Of a stretch of DNA of 64,000 bases, positions 18,875 to 29,305 are shown in pieces. The DNA is taken from assembly GCA_963835465.1 (NCBI GenBank), contig CAWIFR010000002.1:186001-250000 (forward strand), in the 5' to 3' direction. Source of the stretch: Bog-756 sp963835465 (GTDB lineage: Bacteria > Actinomycetota > Acidimicrobiia > Acidimicrobiales > RAAP-2). The notes beneath the pieces were generated by a model that did not search any database, had not been told where the DNA came from, and was given only the letters and a program-made list of their open reading frames with translations. Each line of letters begins with the position of its first letter. The first letter of the stretch is position 1. The translations under genes and the position numbers were made by a program.

Positions 18875-19013
18875 GTCTAGAGTGATCTCGTCGTGCAGAG
18901 CAGTCCGCAGTGATCGGCGCCGGACCTCGTTCCGGACCCACCCGAGGACGTGTCACACCCACTCCGTAGGGTCGGCACGGTCAAGTGAATACCGCATCGA
19001 GGAGATAGAAGAC

Positions 19014-20159
<1,146 letters not shown>

Positions 20160-20173
20160 TGCAACCTTCGCCG

Positions 20174-20201
20174 GCCCGGGACGCGATCTTGCGTCCCGGG
20201 C
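20174..20201. terminator. Strong hairpin terminator after recA
   Basis: GCCCGGGACGC-GATCTT-GCGTCCCGGGC: a perfect 11-base stem with a 6-base loop, between recA and the convergent Tat-exported gene. It can serve both strands. Confidence 0.8.
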
Positions 20202-20278
20202 TGCTGCGTTCCTGGGACCATCGCCGGACAGCGCAGCCCCTGCCGACAACGCCGCACCGGCCTGTGGCGACCGCCTCG

Positions 20279-22152
20279 CTACGCGGCGTTGACGGTGTTG
20301 GGTGCGGCGCTCGAGGGAGACCCGGCGCTGTACGTCGTCGCCCAGTTGCCCTGGGACGGGTGGGTCGAGGCTGGCCGGGCCGCCGCCGATCACCGAGTAG
20401 ACGTTCTCCATCATGCGCAGGAGCGGGGCGGTGACTCCCGGCGTGGCGCCGGGGAGCACGTTGGGGGGGATCAGCGTGCTGTTGGAGAGTGACGTCGACC
20501 CAGTTGGCGTTGCCGGTGGCGAAGACCCCACCGCCGCCGGGGACCGTGTACCAGGTCACGTCGGAGTAGTTGCCGCCCCGGTTGGGCACCACGGAGTGGG
20601 CGATGATGTCGAGGTTGGTCGGACCTGCACCTCGGGGGACGTAGCGGTCGAACTCGCCCTGCACCAGCGTCGGGGAAGCGCCGGTCCAGGGGCAGCTCGA
20701 CCCCGGCGAGCATCCACGAGGACGGGTCGGTGATCACCATGTCGGCGTGGGCCCCGATGTCCTGGTAGGTGCTCCCGATCAGCTGGGCCTCGGGCCGGGA
20801 AACCGGGGCCTCGGGCCAGTTCACGGTGACCAGCGAGGGGTTCTGGGCGAGCATCGGATCCTCGGCGGCCGACTTGTAGCAGACCTGGTGTCGGTTGGTA
20901 CCGAGCGGGGACGGCTCGAAGCGGATCTGGCGGTAGCAGGCGTTGGCCCCGAGGAAGGCCAGATTGACGCCGGCGGCCAACGACTGCGCTGGCCCCGTCC
21001 CGCATCTCGGCCGACCAGTACTCGTCGTGACCCAGGCTGATCAGGGCCCGGTGGCCGCCGAGGAGCTGGGGCTGGGCGTGGAGGTCGATGTCGGTCCAGT
21101 AGGTCACGTCGAGGCCCAGCTGCTCGGCCTGGTAGATCAGCGGGAGCTCGTTGCCGACGAAGTCGGCGGCACCCGCTGGCCCAGTCGTGGTCGTAGGGGC
21201 GGTCGAAGGAGACGATGCGGGCCCGGTCGGCGTAGTTGCCACCCGCCGGGATTGTGGGTGTAGGAGAGGGCCTGGTTGCGGTTGCCGTAGTAGAGGCTGT
21301 AGCCACCCCACCGGTTGTAGGCCTGCCAGGTGGTGACGCTGTGCTGGATCACGAACGCGGCACGCGATGCGTCGTCCCGCACGCAGAGGGGGACGAACTG
21401 CTGCTCGCCGGTGGCGCCCACCAGCTTCAAGAGGTAGGCGCCGGGAGGCCACGTCGCGTCGATGGCCACGTTGAGGGAGGGCGGCCACTGGCACTCGATG
21501 GTGTTGACGAACGGGGTGAGGGTCGGCGGCGCCTGGCGCACGCCCGCCACCTCCGGCGACTGCCAGACCAGCCGGCCCCCGATCCCGCCGTAGTAGCCCA
21601 TGCGGTAGGCCTCGACGTGGAACGACGACGCCTTGGTGTTCACGTGGAGGGTGACGGTGTCGCCGGCTACCGCGCTCACCTGGCTGGCGTACCCCTCGAT
21701 GTCCCCGGCCGACTGCGGCCGTCGTCACCCACCAGAGATGGCCGGGTTTGGCGTTCTCGGCGATGATCGCCTCCGAGGTGGGCAGCATGACCCCGTTGGC
21801 CGATCGGGTCAGCGAACCGCTGGGTTGCACCGGGACGATGGGCCCGTCCGGGACAGGGGTGGTGTCGATCGGCGCGGCTGGCCGCACGGACCCGGGGGGT
21901 GGTGCCGGAGGTCGGCACGCCGGGGGCGGGCGTCTCGGCTACCGCCAGGGCGGCCGCCGCGGTGACGGCTCCACCGGCGGCCGTCAACCCGATGAAGGTG
22001 CGCCGGGACACCCGACGGCTCGGACCCTTGGCTGTCGTCCCCCGCGCCGAATGGGCATGGGGCTTCCGCTTCAACCGACCCGCCCCGGGATCGGGCGGCG
22101 GTGGTCCCGGTGCGGCCGATCCTTCCGGGGGTCCCTTGCGGCGTTCGTCCAC
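20279..22152 (-). CDS. Tat-exported N,N-dimethylformamidase beta-subunit-like protein (frameshifted as read)
   Basis: The restored protein is about 620 residues. It begins with a twin-arginine signal (SRRTFIGLTAAGGAVTAAAALAVA). It continues with a beta-rich segment (GDTVTLHVNTKASSFHVEAYRMGYYGGIGG), then the domain seen in DMFase large subunits (FVIQHSVTTWQAYNRWGGYSLY, ISLGHDEYWS, NPSLVTVNWPEAP), and ends NTVNAA at 20279. Eight frame switches are needed, each the same sign (+1). A secreted amidohydrolase-like or carbohydrate-binding role is possible; the substrate is unknown. I treat it as intact but badly sequenced. Confidence 0.7.
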
Positions 22153-22377
22153 GGATCAGGAGGCAGCAGGGACGGCGCGGTCGGCTCTGAGCGCGCCAGT
22201 ACTCCCGCCCCGGTCGTGGAAGATCACCCGACCACCTTAGTGATCCACGGGATCGGATCGGGGGTTCCCGGGTCCGGGTTCTGGCGCTCGGCCCAGGTCA
22301 GGCTTACGCTCAGTCGGTCTGGGGGTGGGGCGCCGGCGTCCGGTCCCCATCTGCCCACCTAGGGAAGCGAGCGGTGC

Positions 22378-23265
22378 ATGCAGTTCGGAGTCATCCCCCC
22401 GGTCCGACAGAGCGTCACCGCCGACCCGGCGTGGATCAGCTCGTTCGCCCGACACGCCGAGGCGTGCGGCTTCGAATCGGTGGTGCTGGTGGAGCACGCC
22501 GTGGTCATCTCGGACTACCAGAGCACCTATCCCTACGCGCCGTCGGGAAAGATGCCGCTGCCCGACGACTGTCGGATCCCCGACCCCCTGGACCTCATGG
22601 CCTTCCTGGCCGCGGTGACCGAGCGGATCACGTTGGCCACCGGGGTCCTGGTGGTCCCCAACCATCAGCCCGTGGTGCTGGCCAAACGCATCGCCACCGT
22701 CGACGTGCTCTCGGGCGGACGGGTCCGGATGTGCCTCGGGGTGGGCTGGATGGACGAGGAGCTGTCCGCCACCGGCGCCGATCCCCGCACCCGGGGTCGT
22801 CGCACCGACGAGACCATCGCCGCCATGCGGTCTCTGTGGGCTGAGGCCGGCCCGGCCGGGGCCGACTTCGACGGGGAGTTCGTCACGTTCCACCATGCCC
22901 ACTCCTTCCCCAAGCCGTTCCGCCCCGGCGGCGTGCCCCTGCACATCGGAGGACACAGTGAGGCTGCAGCCCGGCGGGCCGGCCGCCTGGGGGATGGCTT
23001 CCAGCCCCTCGGCCTGGACCCCGAGGTGCTGGCCGTCCGGTTGGCTCAGATGCGCGTGGCGGCGGAGGCGGCCGGGCGGGACCCCGACGCCGTCGAGCTG
23101 TCCCTGTCCGGCTACCTACCCACCCTGACCGAAGACGAGGTCGCCGCGGCGGAGGCGGCCGGGGCCGTCCGCCTGGTGGTGTCCACGTCGATGTCCGACG
23201 ACCTGTCCGAGATCCACGACGAGCTGTCGGCCTTCGCCGAGCGGTTCGGGCTCGATGGCCGGTGA
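22378..23265 (+). CDS. LLM class F420-dependent oxidoreductase
   Basis: A 295-residue luciferase-like monooxygenase-family TIM barrel, close to the TIGR03619-type F420-dependent enzymes. Landmarks are the MQFGVIPPV start, FESVVLVEHAVV, ITLATGVLVVPNHQPVVLAKRIATVDVLSGGR, and GVGWMDEEL. It probably reduces or oxidises a small organic substrate with F420H2/F420. A GGGAAG ribosome-binding site precedes the ATG. Its TGA overlaps the GTG of the next gene, so the two form a coupled pair. Confidence 0.87.
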   Translation: MQFGVIPPVRQSVTADPAWISSFARHAEACGFESVVLVEHAVVISDYQSTYPYAPSGKMPLPDDCRIPDPLDLMAFLAAVTERITLATGVLVVPNHQPVVLAKRIATVDVLSGGRVRMCLGVGWMDEELSATGADPRTRGRRTDETIAAMRSLWAEAGPAGADFDGEFVTFHHAHSFPKPFRPGGVPLHIGGHSEAAARRAGRLGDGFQPLGLDPEVLAVRLAQMRVAAEAAGRDPDAVELSLSGYLPTLTEDEVAAAEAAGAVRLVVSTSMSDDLSEIHDELSAFAERFGLDGR

Positions 23266-23780
23266 CCGCCGGGCCGGCGGCGGCCGACGCTGAGCGAGAC
23301 CACCGGGCGCTGTATGCCCTATCGGTGGCCTACGCGGCCTGCGCCGACGCCCGGGACGGTGACGGGATGGCCGCCCTCTTCACCGAGGAGGGCCAGCTGG
23401 TGGTGCCCCGGGTGCCGGTCGACCTCCGTCCGGTGGTGACCCGGTCCGGGCGCGAGGAACTCCGGTCGGTGGCCGGCCTCCTCGCTCGGTATCACCGGAC
23501 GTTTCACCTGGTGTGCAACGCCCGATTCGAGGTGGAGGGGGACGACGCCACCGGCGAGGTCCAGTGCGTGGCCCATCACGTCACCGCCGCCCCGCCGCCG
23601 ACCGGGGGAGGGGGTGGCGACGGCCCGGCCGGCACCGACGCCGTCTGGTTCATTCGGTACCGCGACCGCTATCAGCGGTCGGCGACGGCCTGGAGGTTCG
23701 CGCGACGCGAGCTCCACCTCCAGTGGGTCGAGGAGCACCCGGTGGCCGTGCTGGGCCCTCCTGGCGAGGACGTCGTCTGA
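23262..23780 (+). CDS. SnoaL/NTF2-fold protein
   Basis: A 172-residue alpha+beta barrel protein of the SnoaL-like (nuclear transport factor 2) type. The pattern is LYALSVAYAACADARDGDGMAALFTEEG, a central Gly-rich loop, and an RYQRSATAWRFARREL strand pair. Members are isomerases, hydrolases or ligand-binding proteins; none can be assigned here. It starts with GTG overlapping the stop of the LLM gene and probably acts with it. Confidence 0.78.
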   Translation: MTAGPAAADAERDHRALYALSVAYAACADARDGDGMAALFTEEGQLVVPRVPVDLRPVVTRSGREELRSVAGLLARYHRTFHLVCNARFEVEGDDATGEVQCVAHHVTAAPPPTGGGGGDGPAGTDAVWFIRYRDRYQRSATAWRFARRELHLQWVEEHPVAVLGPPGEDVV

Positions 23781-23809
23781 GCCATGGGCCCCTCGTCCGC
23801 CACGCCGGC

Positions 23810-25327
23810 TCAGGGGGCGGGTACGGCCCGAGGGGCGGCCGGGCCCACGTAGCGGGCAGCCGGCCGGATGAGACGGTTGTCGTCGGCCTGCTCCATGACA
23901 TGGGTGGTCCACCCGACCGTCCGACTGCAGGCGAAGGTCGGGGTGAACATGTCGCGCGGGATGCCGCAGGTGTGCATGACCACACCGGCGAAGAACTCCA
24001 CGTTGGTGTAGAGCCGGCGTCCCGGCTTGAGCTCGGCCAACACCGCCACCGTGGTCTGCTCCACCTGCTCGGCGAAGTCCACCAGCTCGCCCCCGAGGGA
24101 CCGGGCCACGTCCCGGAGGAAGGTCGAGCGGGGATCATCGGTCTTGTAGACGCGGTGGCCGAAGCCCATGATCCGGTCGCCTCGGATCACCGCCTGGCGG
24201 ATCCAGGCCTCGGCCCGGTCAGGGGTGCCGATGTCGTCGAGCATGTCGAGGGCCCGGCTCGGGGCTCCACCGTGCAGGGGACCCGAAAGGGCCCCGATCG
24301 CCCCCACGATGGCTGCGGCCAGGTCGGCCCCGGTGGAGGCGATGACCCGGGCGGTGAAGGTGGAGGCGTTGAAGCCGTGGTCGATGGTCAGGATGAGGTA
24401 CTGCTCGACGGCCCGTACGTGGTCCGGCTCCGCCTCCCGGCCGGTGAGCATCCACAGGTAGTTGGCCGCATACGACAGGTCCGGGCGGGGGGGAATGGGG
24501 GTCAGGCCCTGGCGCAGGCGGTGGACGGCGGTGAGCACGGTGGGCACGACGGACCCGACGCGGAGGGCCTGGGCCCGTCGCTCGTCCGAGCCGGTGTCGA
24601 GGCCCGCGGGCCAGCCCAGCTCGGCTCCGAGCAGCGAGACCGCGGTCCGCAGGGCGTCCAGTGGTGAGCTGGTCGAGGCCACGGCGGGCAGGAGTGCGGC
24701 CAGACCCGGTGGGAGGTCCCGGAGCCGGGCCGTCTCGGCGGCGAAGGCGGTGGCACGTTGCCGGTCGGGAAGGGCCCCGTCCACGAACAGGAGCCACACG
24801 TCCTCGAAGGAGCGGCGGGCAGCCAGCTCGGTGGCCGAGTACTGCCGGTAGTGGTAGAAGCCCTGCTGGCCGCGGACGTCGCCGACCGAGGTCTGGGCCA
24901 CGACCACGCCTTCCAGGCCGCGGGGGACGTCGGCGCCGGACTCGCCGGCCGGGCGGAGCTGGGCCACGGTCAGCAGGTCGCGGAGGGAGACCACGCCGAC
25001 CAGGTCCCCGTGGTCGACCACGGGGAGGTGGCGGTAGTGGTGGTGGGTGAGGCCCGACCAGGCCGCGTCCACCTGGTCATGGACCCCGACGACGTCGGGG
25101 TCGGCGGTCATCCACCGGCGCACCGACTCGGTGCGGGGATCGGTCGCGGTGGCCGCCGCCCGGAGCAGGTCGCGCTCGGTCAGGATGCCGACCACACCCT
25201 CCTGATCGGTGACCACCACCGCACCGATCTGCCGGCGGTCCATGAGGGAGGTGGCTTCCGCCAGTGAGGCGTCGGCGGGGCAGGTCACCGGAGGGGACGA
25301 CATCAGTTCCTCGACGGCGGTGGGCAT
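23810..25327 (-). CDS. CBS-domain/citrate synthase fusion protein
   Basis: A 505-residue protein. Two CBS domains (about 1-58 and 64-122), which in other enzymes bind adenine nucleotides, are followed by a complete citrate synthase fold (about 140-495). Catalytic residues are H352 (GPLHGG), H391 (GFGHRVYK) and E444 (NVEFF). The last replaces the Asp of classical enzymes, as in some actinobacterial citrate/methylcitrate synthases. The product is citrate or 2-methylcitrate; which one is not decidable. The CBS pair suggests allosteric control by energy state. Its promoter contains TTGATCAA. Confidence 0.88.
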   Translation of the reverse strand: MPTAVEELMSSPPVTCPADASLAEATSLMDRRQIGAVVVTDQEGVVGILTERDLLRAAATATDPRTESVRRWMTADPDVVGVHDQVDAAWSGLTHHHYRHLPVVDHGDLVGVVSLRDLLTVAQLRPAGESGADVPRGLEGVVVAQTSVGDVRGQQGFYHYRQYSATELAARRSFEDVWLLFVDGALPDRQRATAFAAETARLRDLPPGLAALLPAVASTSSPLDALRTAVSLLGAELGWPAGLDTGSDERRAQALRVGSVVPTVLTAVHRLRQGLTPIPPRPDLSYAANYLWMLTGREAEPDHVRAVEQYLILTIDHGFNASTFTARVIASTGADLAAAIVGAIGALSGPLHGGAPSRALDMLDDIGTPDRAEAWIRQAVIRGDRIMGFGHRVYKTDDPRSTFLRDVARSLGGELVDFAEQVEQTTVAVLAELKPGRRLYTNVEFFAGVVMHTCGIPRDMFTPTFACSRTVGWTTHVMEQADDNRLIRPAARYVGPAAPRAVPAP

Positions 25328-25413
25328 GGGGCTCGCTCCTTGTCGTGGGGTGCGCCGGGCGGAAGCTCCGGCCCCCCGGTCCAGTGTGCCCGCCCGGACT
25401 CCCGCTGTAAATA

Positions 25414-25421
25414 TTGATCAA
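25414..25421. promoter_or_regulatory. TTGATCAA box between CBS-citrate synthase and CoA ligase genes
   Basis: TTGATCAA followed by GTCAATG, in a short AT-rich island (25406-25434) of a very GC-rich region. It is about 90 bases from the minus-strand start at 25327 and 120 from the plus-strand start at 25543. The same octamer followed by CTCATG lies in front of the HTH-citrate synthase gene. A shared operator is inferred. Confidence 0.4.
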
Positions 25422-25542
25422 GTCAATGTAACTAGGCCAGCGGTTCGTCGGCGGCGGGGCCGGGGGTGGATTGGTTACGTTGGGGCGGCCGGCGAGCCGA
25501 GGAGCGCGGCGGAACGGATCCCGAGGGAGAGGACCTGCGACC

Positions 25543-26931
25543 ATGGCGATCGGCCTCAGGCGCCCGTGGGACGCCGTCGACTTCGACGAGTTGGCCCGCC
25601 TGTTCCCCCCACCGCCCGACTACTTCGAACGGGCCTGGTTCGCCGCGCCCGAGGAGATCGACCGGGTCAAGGTCGTCCGGGCCCGGCACCGGGCGGAGCG
25701 GGCCCGCCGCGTCCCGTTCTTCGCTGACCTGTGGGAGGCGCACGGGTTCGACCCCCGTGACCTTGCCGGTGCCGAGGACCTCGACTCGTTCCCCACCTAC
25801 ACGGTGGACGACCTCCGGCGCAGTGTGGAGGAGCACCCGCCCTACGGGAACTACCAGGGGGTGTCGGTCGAGGACGCCCTCCGTGAGCCGTTGAGGATCC
25901 ACATGTCCGGCGGCACCACCGGGGAGCCCCGTCCCACCCTCTACACCCAGTGGGACCGGGGCGTGTCGGGTGTCCTGAACGCCCGGGCCATCTACCTCCA
26001 GGGCGTGCGTCCCGGGGACGTGGTCATCAACAGCTGGGCCTACGGGCTGCACAACGGGGCCTTCAGCTTCGACGAGACCCTGCAGCGGTGGCTCAACTGC
26101 CTGGTCATCACGGCTGGCGCGGCCACCGTGACCAGCACCCGCAAGCAGGTCGAGTTGGCCCGCCGGTTCCAGGCGGCGGCCATCCTGACCACCGGGGACT
26201 ACCTCCTCCGGATCGCCGAGGAGGCCCAGGCCATGGGTCTCGACGTCCGGCGCGACCTGTCCATCCGGGCGCTGGCCACCAATGTGGGCCAAGAGGGTCG
26301 ACTGGAGGAGCTGTTCGGGCTCACCGCCCTCGCCACCTACGGGTTCCACGAGGTGGGCACGGTGGCAGTCGAGTGCCCCGAGCAGGACGGCCTGCACATC
26401 TTCGAGGACGCCTTCCACGTGCGGGTGGTGGACCCCGAGACGGGTCGACCGCTGGCCGACGGCGAAACCGGGGCGCTCGTGGTCAGCGAGTTCTACAAGA
26501 CCGGCAGCCCGCAGCTGGGCTACAACATCATGGACCTCTCCTTCCTCTATCCGAGGGAGCAGTGCGCATGCGGGAGCTGGCTCCGGCGGATGGGGCGGTT
26601 CGCCGGGCGGGGGGACACCATGGTCAAGCTGCGGGGGGTCAACGTGTGGCCCGAGGGCATCGGGGCCATCGCCACCTCGGTGGAGGGGACGGTGCCCGAC
26701 TACGTCGTCCGGGCCGTCACCGTCGGCGGCCGGGACGAGCTCGTCGTCATGGTGGCCAGTGACGCCGACCCGGCCCGGCACGCCGCCATCGCCGCCACCG
26801 TCGCCGGGCGGCTACGCGACCAGCTGGGGGTGCGGATCGGGGTGGAGATCGTGGCCCCGGGGTCGTTGGACGCCCTCACCGGCCAGGACCGGGCCAAGGC
26901 CAGGCGGTTCGTGGACGACCGGGCATCGTGA
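25543..26931 (+). CDS. Phenylacetate-CoA ligase (PaaK)-like AMP-forming ligase
   Basis: A 462-residue member of the PaaK branch of adenylate-forming enzymes. The AMP-binding P-loop is HMSGGTTGEPRPTLY, then TYGFHEVG, and GRGDTMVKLRGVNVWP in the hinge to the small C-terminal domain. It presumably activates an aromatic or small organic acid to its CoA thioester. The upstream frame opens at 25471, but the ATG at 25543 follows a GGGAGAGG ribosome-binding site. The LLM gene follows after 13 bases. Confidence 0.85.
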   Translation: MAIGLRRPWDAVDFDELARLFPPPPDYFERAWFAAPEEIDRVKVVRARHRAERARRVPFFADLWEAHGFDPRDLAGAEDLDSFPTYTVDDLRRSVEEHPPYGNYQGVSVEDALREPLRIHMSGGTTGEPRPTLYTQWDRGVSGVLNARAIYLQGVRPGDVVINSWAYGLHNGAFSFDETLQRWLNCLVITAGAATVTSTRKQVELARRFQAAAILTTGDYLLRIAEEAQAMGLDVRRDLSIRALATNVGQEGRLEELFGLTALATYGFHEVGTVAVECPEQDGLHIFEDAFHVRVVDPETGRPLADGETGALVVSEFYKTGSPQLGYNIMDLSFLYPREQCACGSWLRRMGRFAGRGDTMVKLRGVNVWPEGIGAIATSVEGTVPDYVVRAVTVGGRDELVVMVASDADPARHAAIAATVAGRLRDQLGVRIGVEIVAPGSLDALTGQDRAKARRFVDDRAS

Positions 26932-26944
26932 CCGCGGGCGAGTG

Positions 26945-27982
26945 ATGGAGTTCTCCTGTTCGCTACCCGTCCTCCGGGACCGCACGGGCCCCGATCCCTA
27001 CCGGGCCATGATCGACCTGGCCGGGGTGGCCGAGGCGTCCGGCTTCTCCACGGTGACAGTCGGCCACCACCACTTCATGGCCGAGAACCTGAGCGACCCA
27101 CTGACCGTGCTGGCTGCGGTGGCCGCCCGGACCGATCGGATCCGGGTGGGCACGGGGATCTTCCAGCTGCCGGTGCACCACCCCCTTCGGGTGGCCGAGC
27201 AGGTGGCCACGCTCGACGAGCTGTCCGGCGGCCGGGTGTCCCTCGGGGTCGGCCTCGGCTGGTGGCCGACCGAGTACGAGGCCTTCGGATCCGTGTTCGC
27301 TGAGCGTGGCGCCCGCATGGACGAGGCCCTCCGGATCCTCCCCCTGGCCTGGTCGGGCCGGCCCACCTCGTTCGCCGGCCGCTTCTACCGGTTCCCCGAG
27401 GTGACCGTCCGCCCCCGCCCCGTCCAGCGTCCCCACCCGCCGCTGTGGGTGGCCGGGGTGGCCGAGCCGGCCGTGCGCCGGGCGGCCCGACGGGGCGACG
27501 CCTGGATCGCCGGCCCGGTCCAGTCCCTCGACGCGGTGCGGTCCTGCCTGGCCGTCTACCGGGCCGAGTGCGCCGCCCTCGGCCGGTCGCCCGAGTGGAT
27601 CCTGCGCCGGTACGCGTGGCTCGGCACCGACGAGGAGCAGGTCCGCAGCCAGGTCCTGCCGAGGTATGTGGACGGGCTCATGGCCCACTGGAGGGAGTCG
27701 GTCGAGGAGCCGGCCGAGCGGGCGCTCTTCGACCGCATCGATGCCGGGGAGACGGTCGGTCCCGAGGAGATCGCCGCCGACCGCCTGCTGTGGGGCACCC
27801 CGGACCAGGTGGTGACCCAGATCCAACGGTACCGACGGGTGACCGGGTGCACCCACCTGCACGTCGCCTTCGGAGCCGGCCTGCCTGCTGATGCCGCGGG
27901 TCCGTCCGGCCTGGGCGACGCCGTGGAGATCGGGGCGATGATGCGGCGGTTCGGGAGCGAGGTCATCCCCGCCTTCCGGTGA
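26945..27982 (+). CDS. LLM class flavin/F420-dependent oxidoreductase
   Basis: A 345-residue luciferase-family barrel. Landmarks are MEFSCSLPV, VTVGHHHFMAENLSDPLTVLAAVAARTDRIRVGTGIFQLP, HHPLRVAEQVATLDELSGGR and GLGWWPTEYEAFG. It begins 13 bases after the CoA ligase, so the two are co-transcribed. An aromatic or alkyl CoA-ester or free-acid monooxygenase or dehydrogenase role is plausible; the substrate is unknown. Confidence 0.86.
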   Translation: MEFSCSLPVLRDRTGPDPYRAMIDLAGVAEASGFSTVTVGHHHFMAENLSDPLTVLAAVAARTDRIRVGTGIFQLPVHHPLRVAEQVATLDELSGGRVSLGVGLGWWPTEYEAFGSVFAERGARMDEALRILPLAWSGRPTSFAGRFYRFPEVTVRPRPVQRPHPPLWVAGVAEPAVRRAARRGDAWIAGPVQSLDAVRSCLAVYRAECAALGRSPEWILRRYAWLGTDEEQVRSQVLPRYVDGLMAHWRESVEEPAERALFDRIDAGETVGPEEIAADRLLWGTPDQVVTQIQRYRRVTGCTHLHVAFGAGLPADAAGPSGLGDAVEIGAMMRRFGSEVIPAFR

Positions 27983-28015
27983 GCCGGTCCCCACCGGGTC
28001 CGTCGCCGGGCAACG

Positions 28016-28023
28016 TTGATCAA
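28016..28023. promoter_or_regulatory. TTGATCAA box upstream of HTH-citrate synthase gene
   Basis: TTGATCAA followed by CTCATGG, ending 33 bases before the GTG at 28057 and 21 bases before the TAGGCT -10 box. It is the second copy of the motif at 25414-25421, and is positioned for autoregulation by the HTH protein encoded downstream (inference). Confidence 0.4.
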
Positions 28024-28044
28024 CTCATGGTTGTCCCTCGGTCG

Positions 28045-28050
28045 TAGGCT
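28045..28050 (+). promoter_or_regulatory. -10 box (TAGGCT) of the HTH-citrate synthase gene
   Basis: TAGGCT, six bases before the GTG start; leaderless spacing. Confidence 0.42.
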
Positions 28051-28056
28051 GGCCGG

Positions 28057-29286
28057 GTGGACCGCATGCTGGAGAGCGACGAGGCCGCTCGCCGCCTCGG
28101 CATCAAGGTCGCCACCCTCTACGCCTACGTGAGCCGTGGCCTGCTGGTCTCCCACCCGGCCCCCGAAGGGCGCAAGCGCCTGTTCGCCCTCGACGAGGTG
28201 GAGGCGCTGGCTCGCCGTTCGCGCCAGGGCAAGACGGTCGAGACCCGGATGGTCACGATCACCACGGCGGTGACCCAGCTCACCGACGACGGGCCGCTCT
28301 ACCGGGGGGTCCGGGCCACCGACCTGGCCACCACCGCGTCCTTCGAGGAGGTGGCCGAGCGCCTGTGGGGGGGACCGGACGGGGCCGAACCGCCCGAGGG
28401 TACCGAACCCCGGCTGTCCGACCGGTGGACGCCGGTGGACCTCGGGCCACCCCCGGACCTGGGGCCGTCGGACCGGTTGCGCTGGATGGTGGTGATGGCC
28501 GGTGCCCACGACCGGCTGCGGTCCGACCTCCGTCCCGAGGTCGTCACCCGCACGGCTGCCCGGATCGCCGCCTCGATGGTCGATGCCCTGCCCTGGCCCA
28601 CTCCCACCTCGTCGTCCCGACCCGAGGTCCCGTTGGTGCTCCCGGACGGCCGGGCGCGGCCCCACGCCGTGGCCGCCCGGTTGGCGGCCCGCCTGACCCC
28701 GCGGCCCGACCTGGCCCTGGTCCGAGCGGTCAATGCCGCCCTGGTCCTGTTGGCCGACCACGAGCTGGCCACCTCGACGATGGCCGTACGGGTGGCCGCC
28801 TCCACCCGGGCCGACCTCTACGACGCCGTGCTGGCCGGCCTGGCCACCCTGGCCGGACCCCTCCACGGCGGGGCCAGCCAACAGGCCTACTCCCTCCTAC
28901 TCGAGGCCAGTCGTCACGGGGCCGAACGGGCCCTCGACGACACGTTGCGGTGGCAGGGCGTGCTCCCCGGCTTCGGGCACACGGTGTACAAGCGCGGCGA
29001 CGCCCGATGCACCGTGTTGCTGGCCCTGTTTGAGGAGCTGGCCCCACCCGAGGCCGTGGCGACCGTCGGGGCCCTGGTGGCCCTGGCCGCCGAGCACGAT
29101 CTCCCCGCCCCCAACGTGGACCTGGCCCTCGCCGCCGTGGCCTGGGCCGCCGGGATGCCGCCCGACGCCGGGAGGACCCTGTTCGCCGTGGCCCGGGTGG
29201 CCGGCTGGGCGGCCCACTATCTCGAGGAGTTGGACGAGCGCCCGCTCCGCTACCGGGCGCGGGCCGTCTACGCCACCCCCGGGTAG
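28057..29286 (+). CDS. Helix-turn-helix/citrate synthase fusion protein
   Basis: A 409-residue protein. Residues 5-55 form a MerR/excisionase-type HTH (ESDEAARRLGIKVATLYAYVSRG, then EGRKRLFALDEVEALARR). A citrate synthase fold follows with H270 (GPLHGG), H308 (GFGHTVYKRGDAR) and D355 (APNVD) all kept. The early part of the synthase domain is divergent and Pro-rich. It could be an active enzyme, a DNA-binding sensor of a CoA ester, or both. The family exists in databases as citrate synthase-like proteins, but I know of no established function. Confidence 0.85.
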   Translation: MDRMLESDEAARRLGIKVATLYAYVSRGLLVSHPAPEGRKRLFALDEVEALARRSRQGKTVETRMVTITTAVTQLTDDGPLYRGVRATDLATTASFEEVAERLWGGPDGAEPPEGTEPRLSDRWTPVDLGPPPDLGPSDRLRWMVVMAGAHDRLRSDLRPEVVTRTAARIAASMVDALPWPTPTSSSRPEVPLVLPDGRARPHAVAARLAARLTPRPDLALVRAVNAALVLLADHELATSTMAVRVAASTRADLYDAVLAGLATLAGPLHGGASQQAYSLLLEASRHGAERALDDTLRWQGVLPGFGHTVYKRGDARCTVLLALFEELAPPEAVATVGALVALAAEHDLPAPNVDLALAAVAWAAGMPPDAGRTLFAVARVAGWAAHYLEELDERPLRYRARAVYATPG

Positions 29287-29305
29287 CGGGCGGACCGTCG
29301 ATGTC

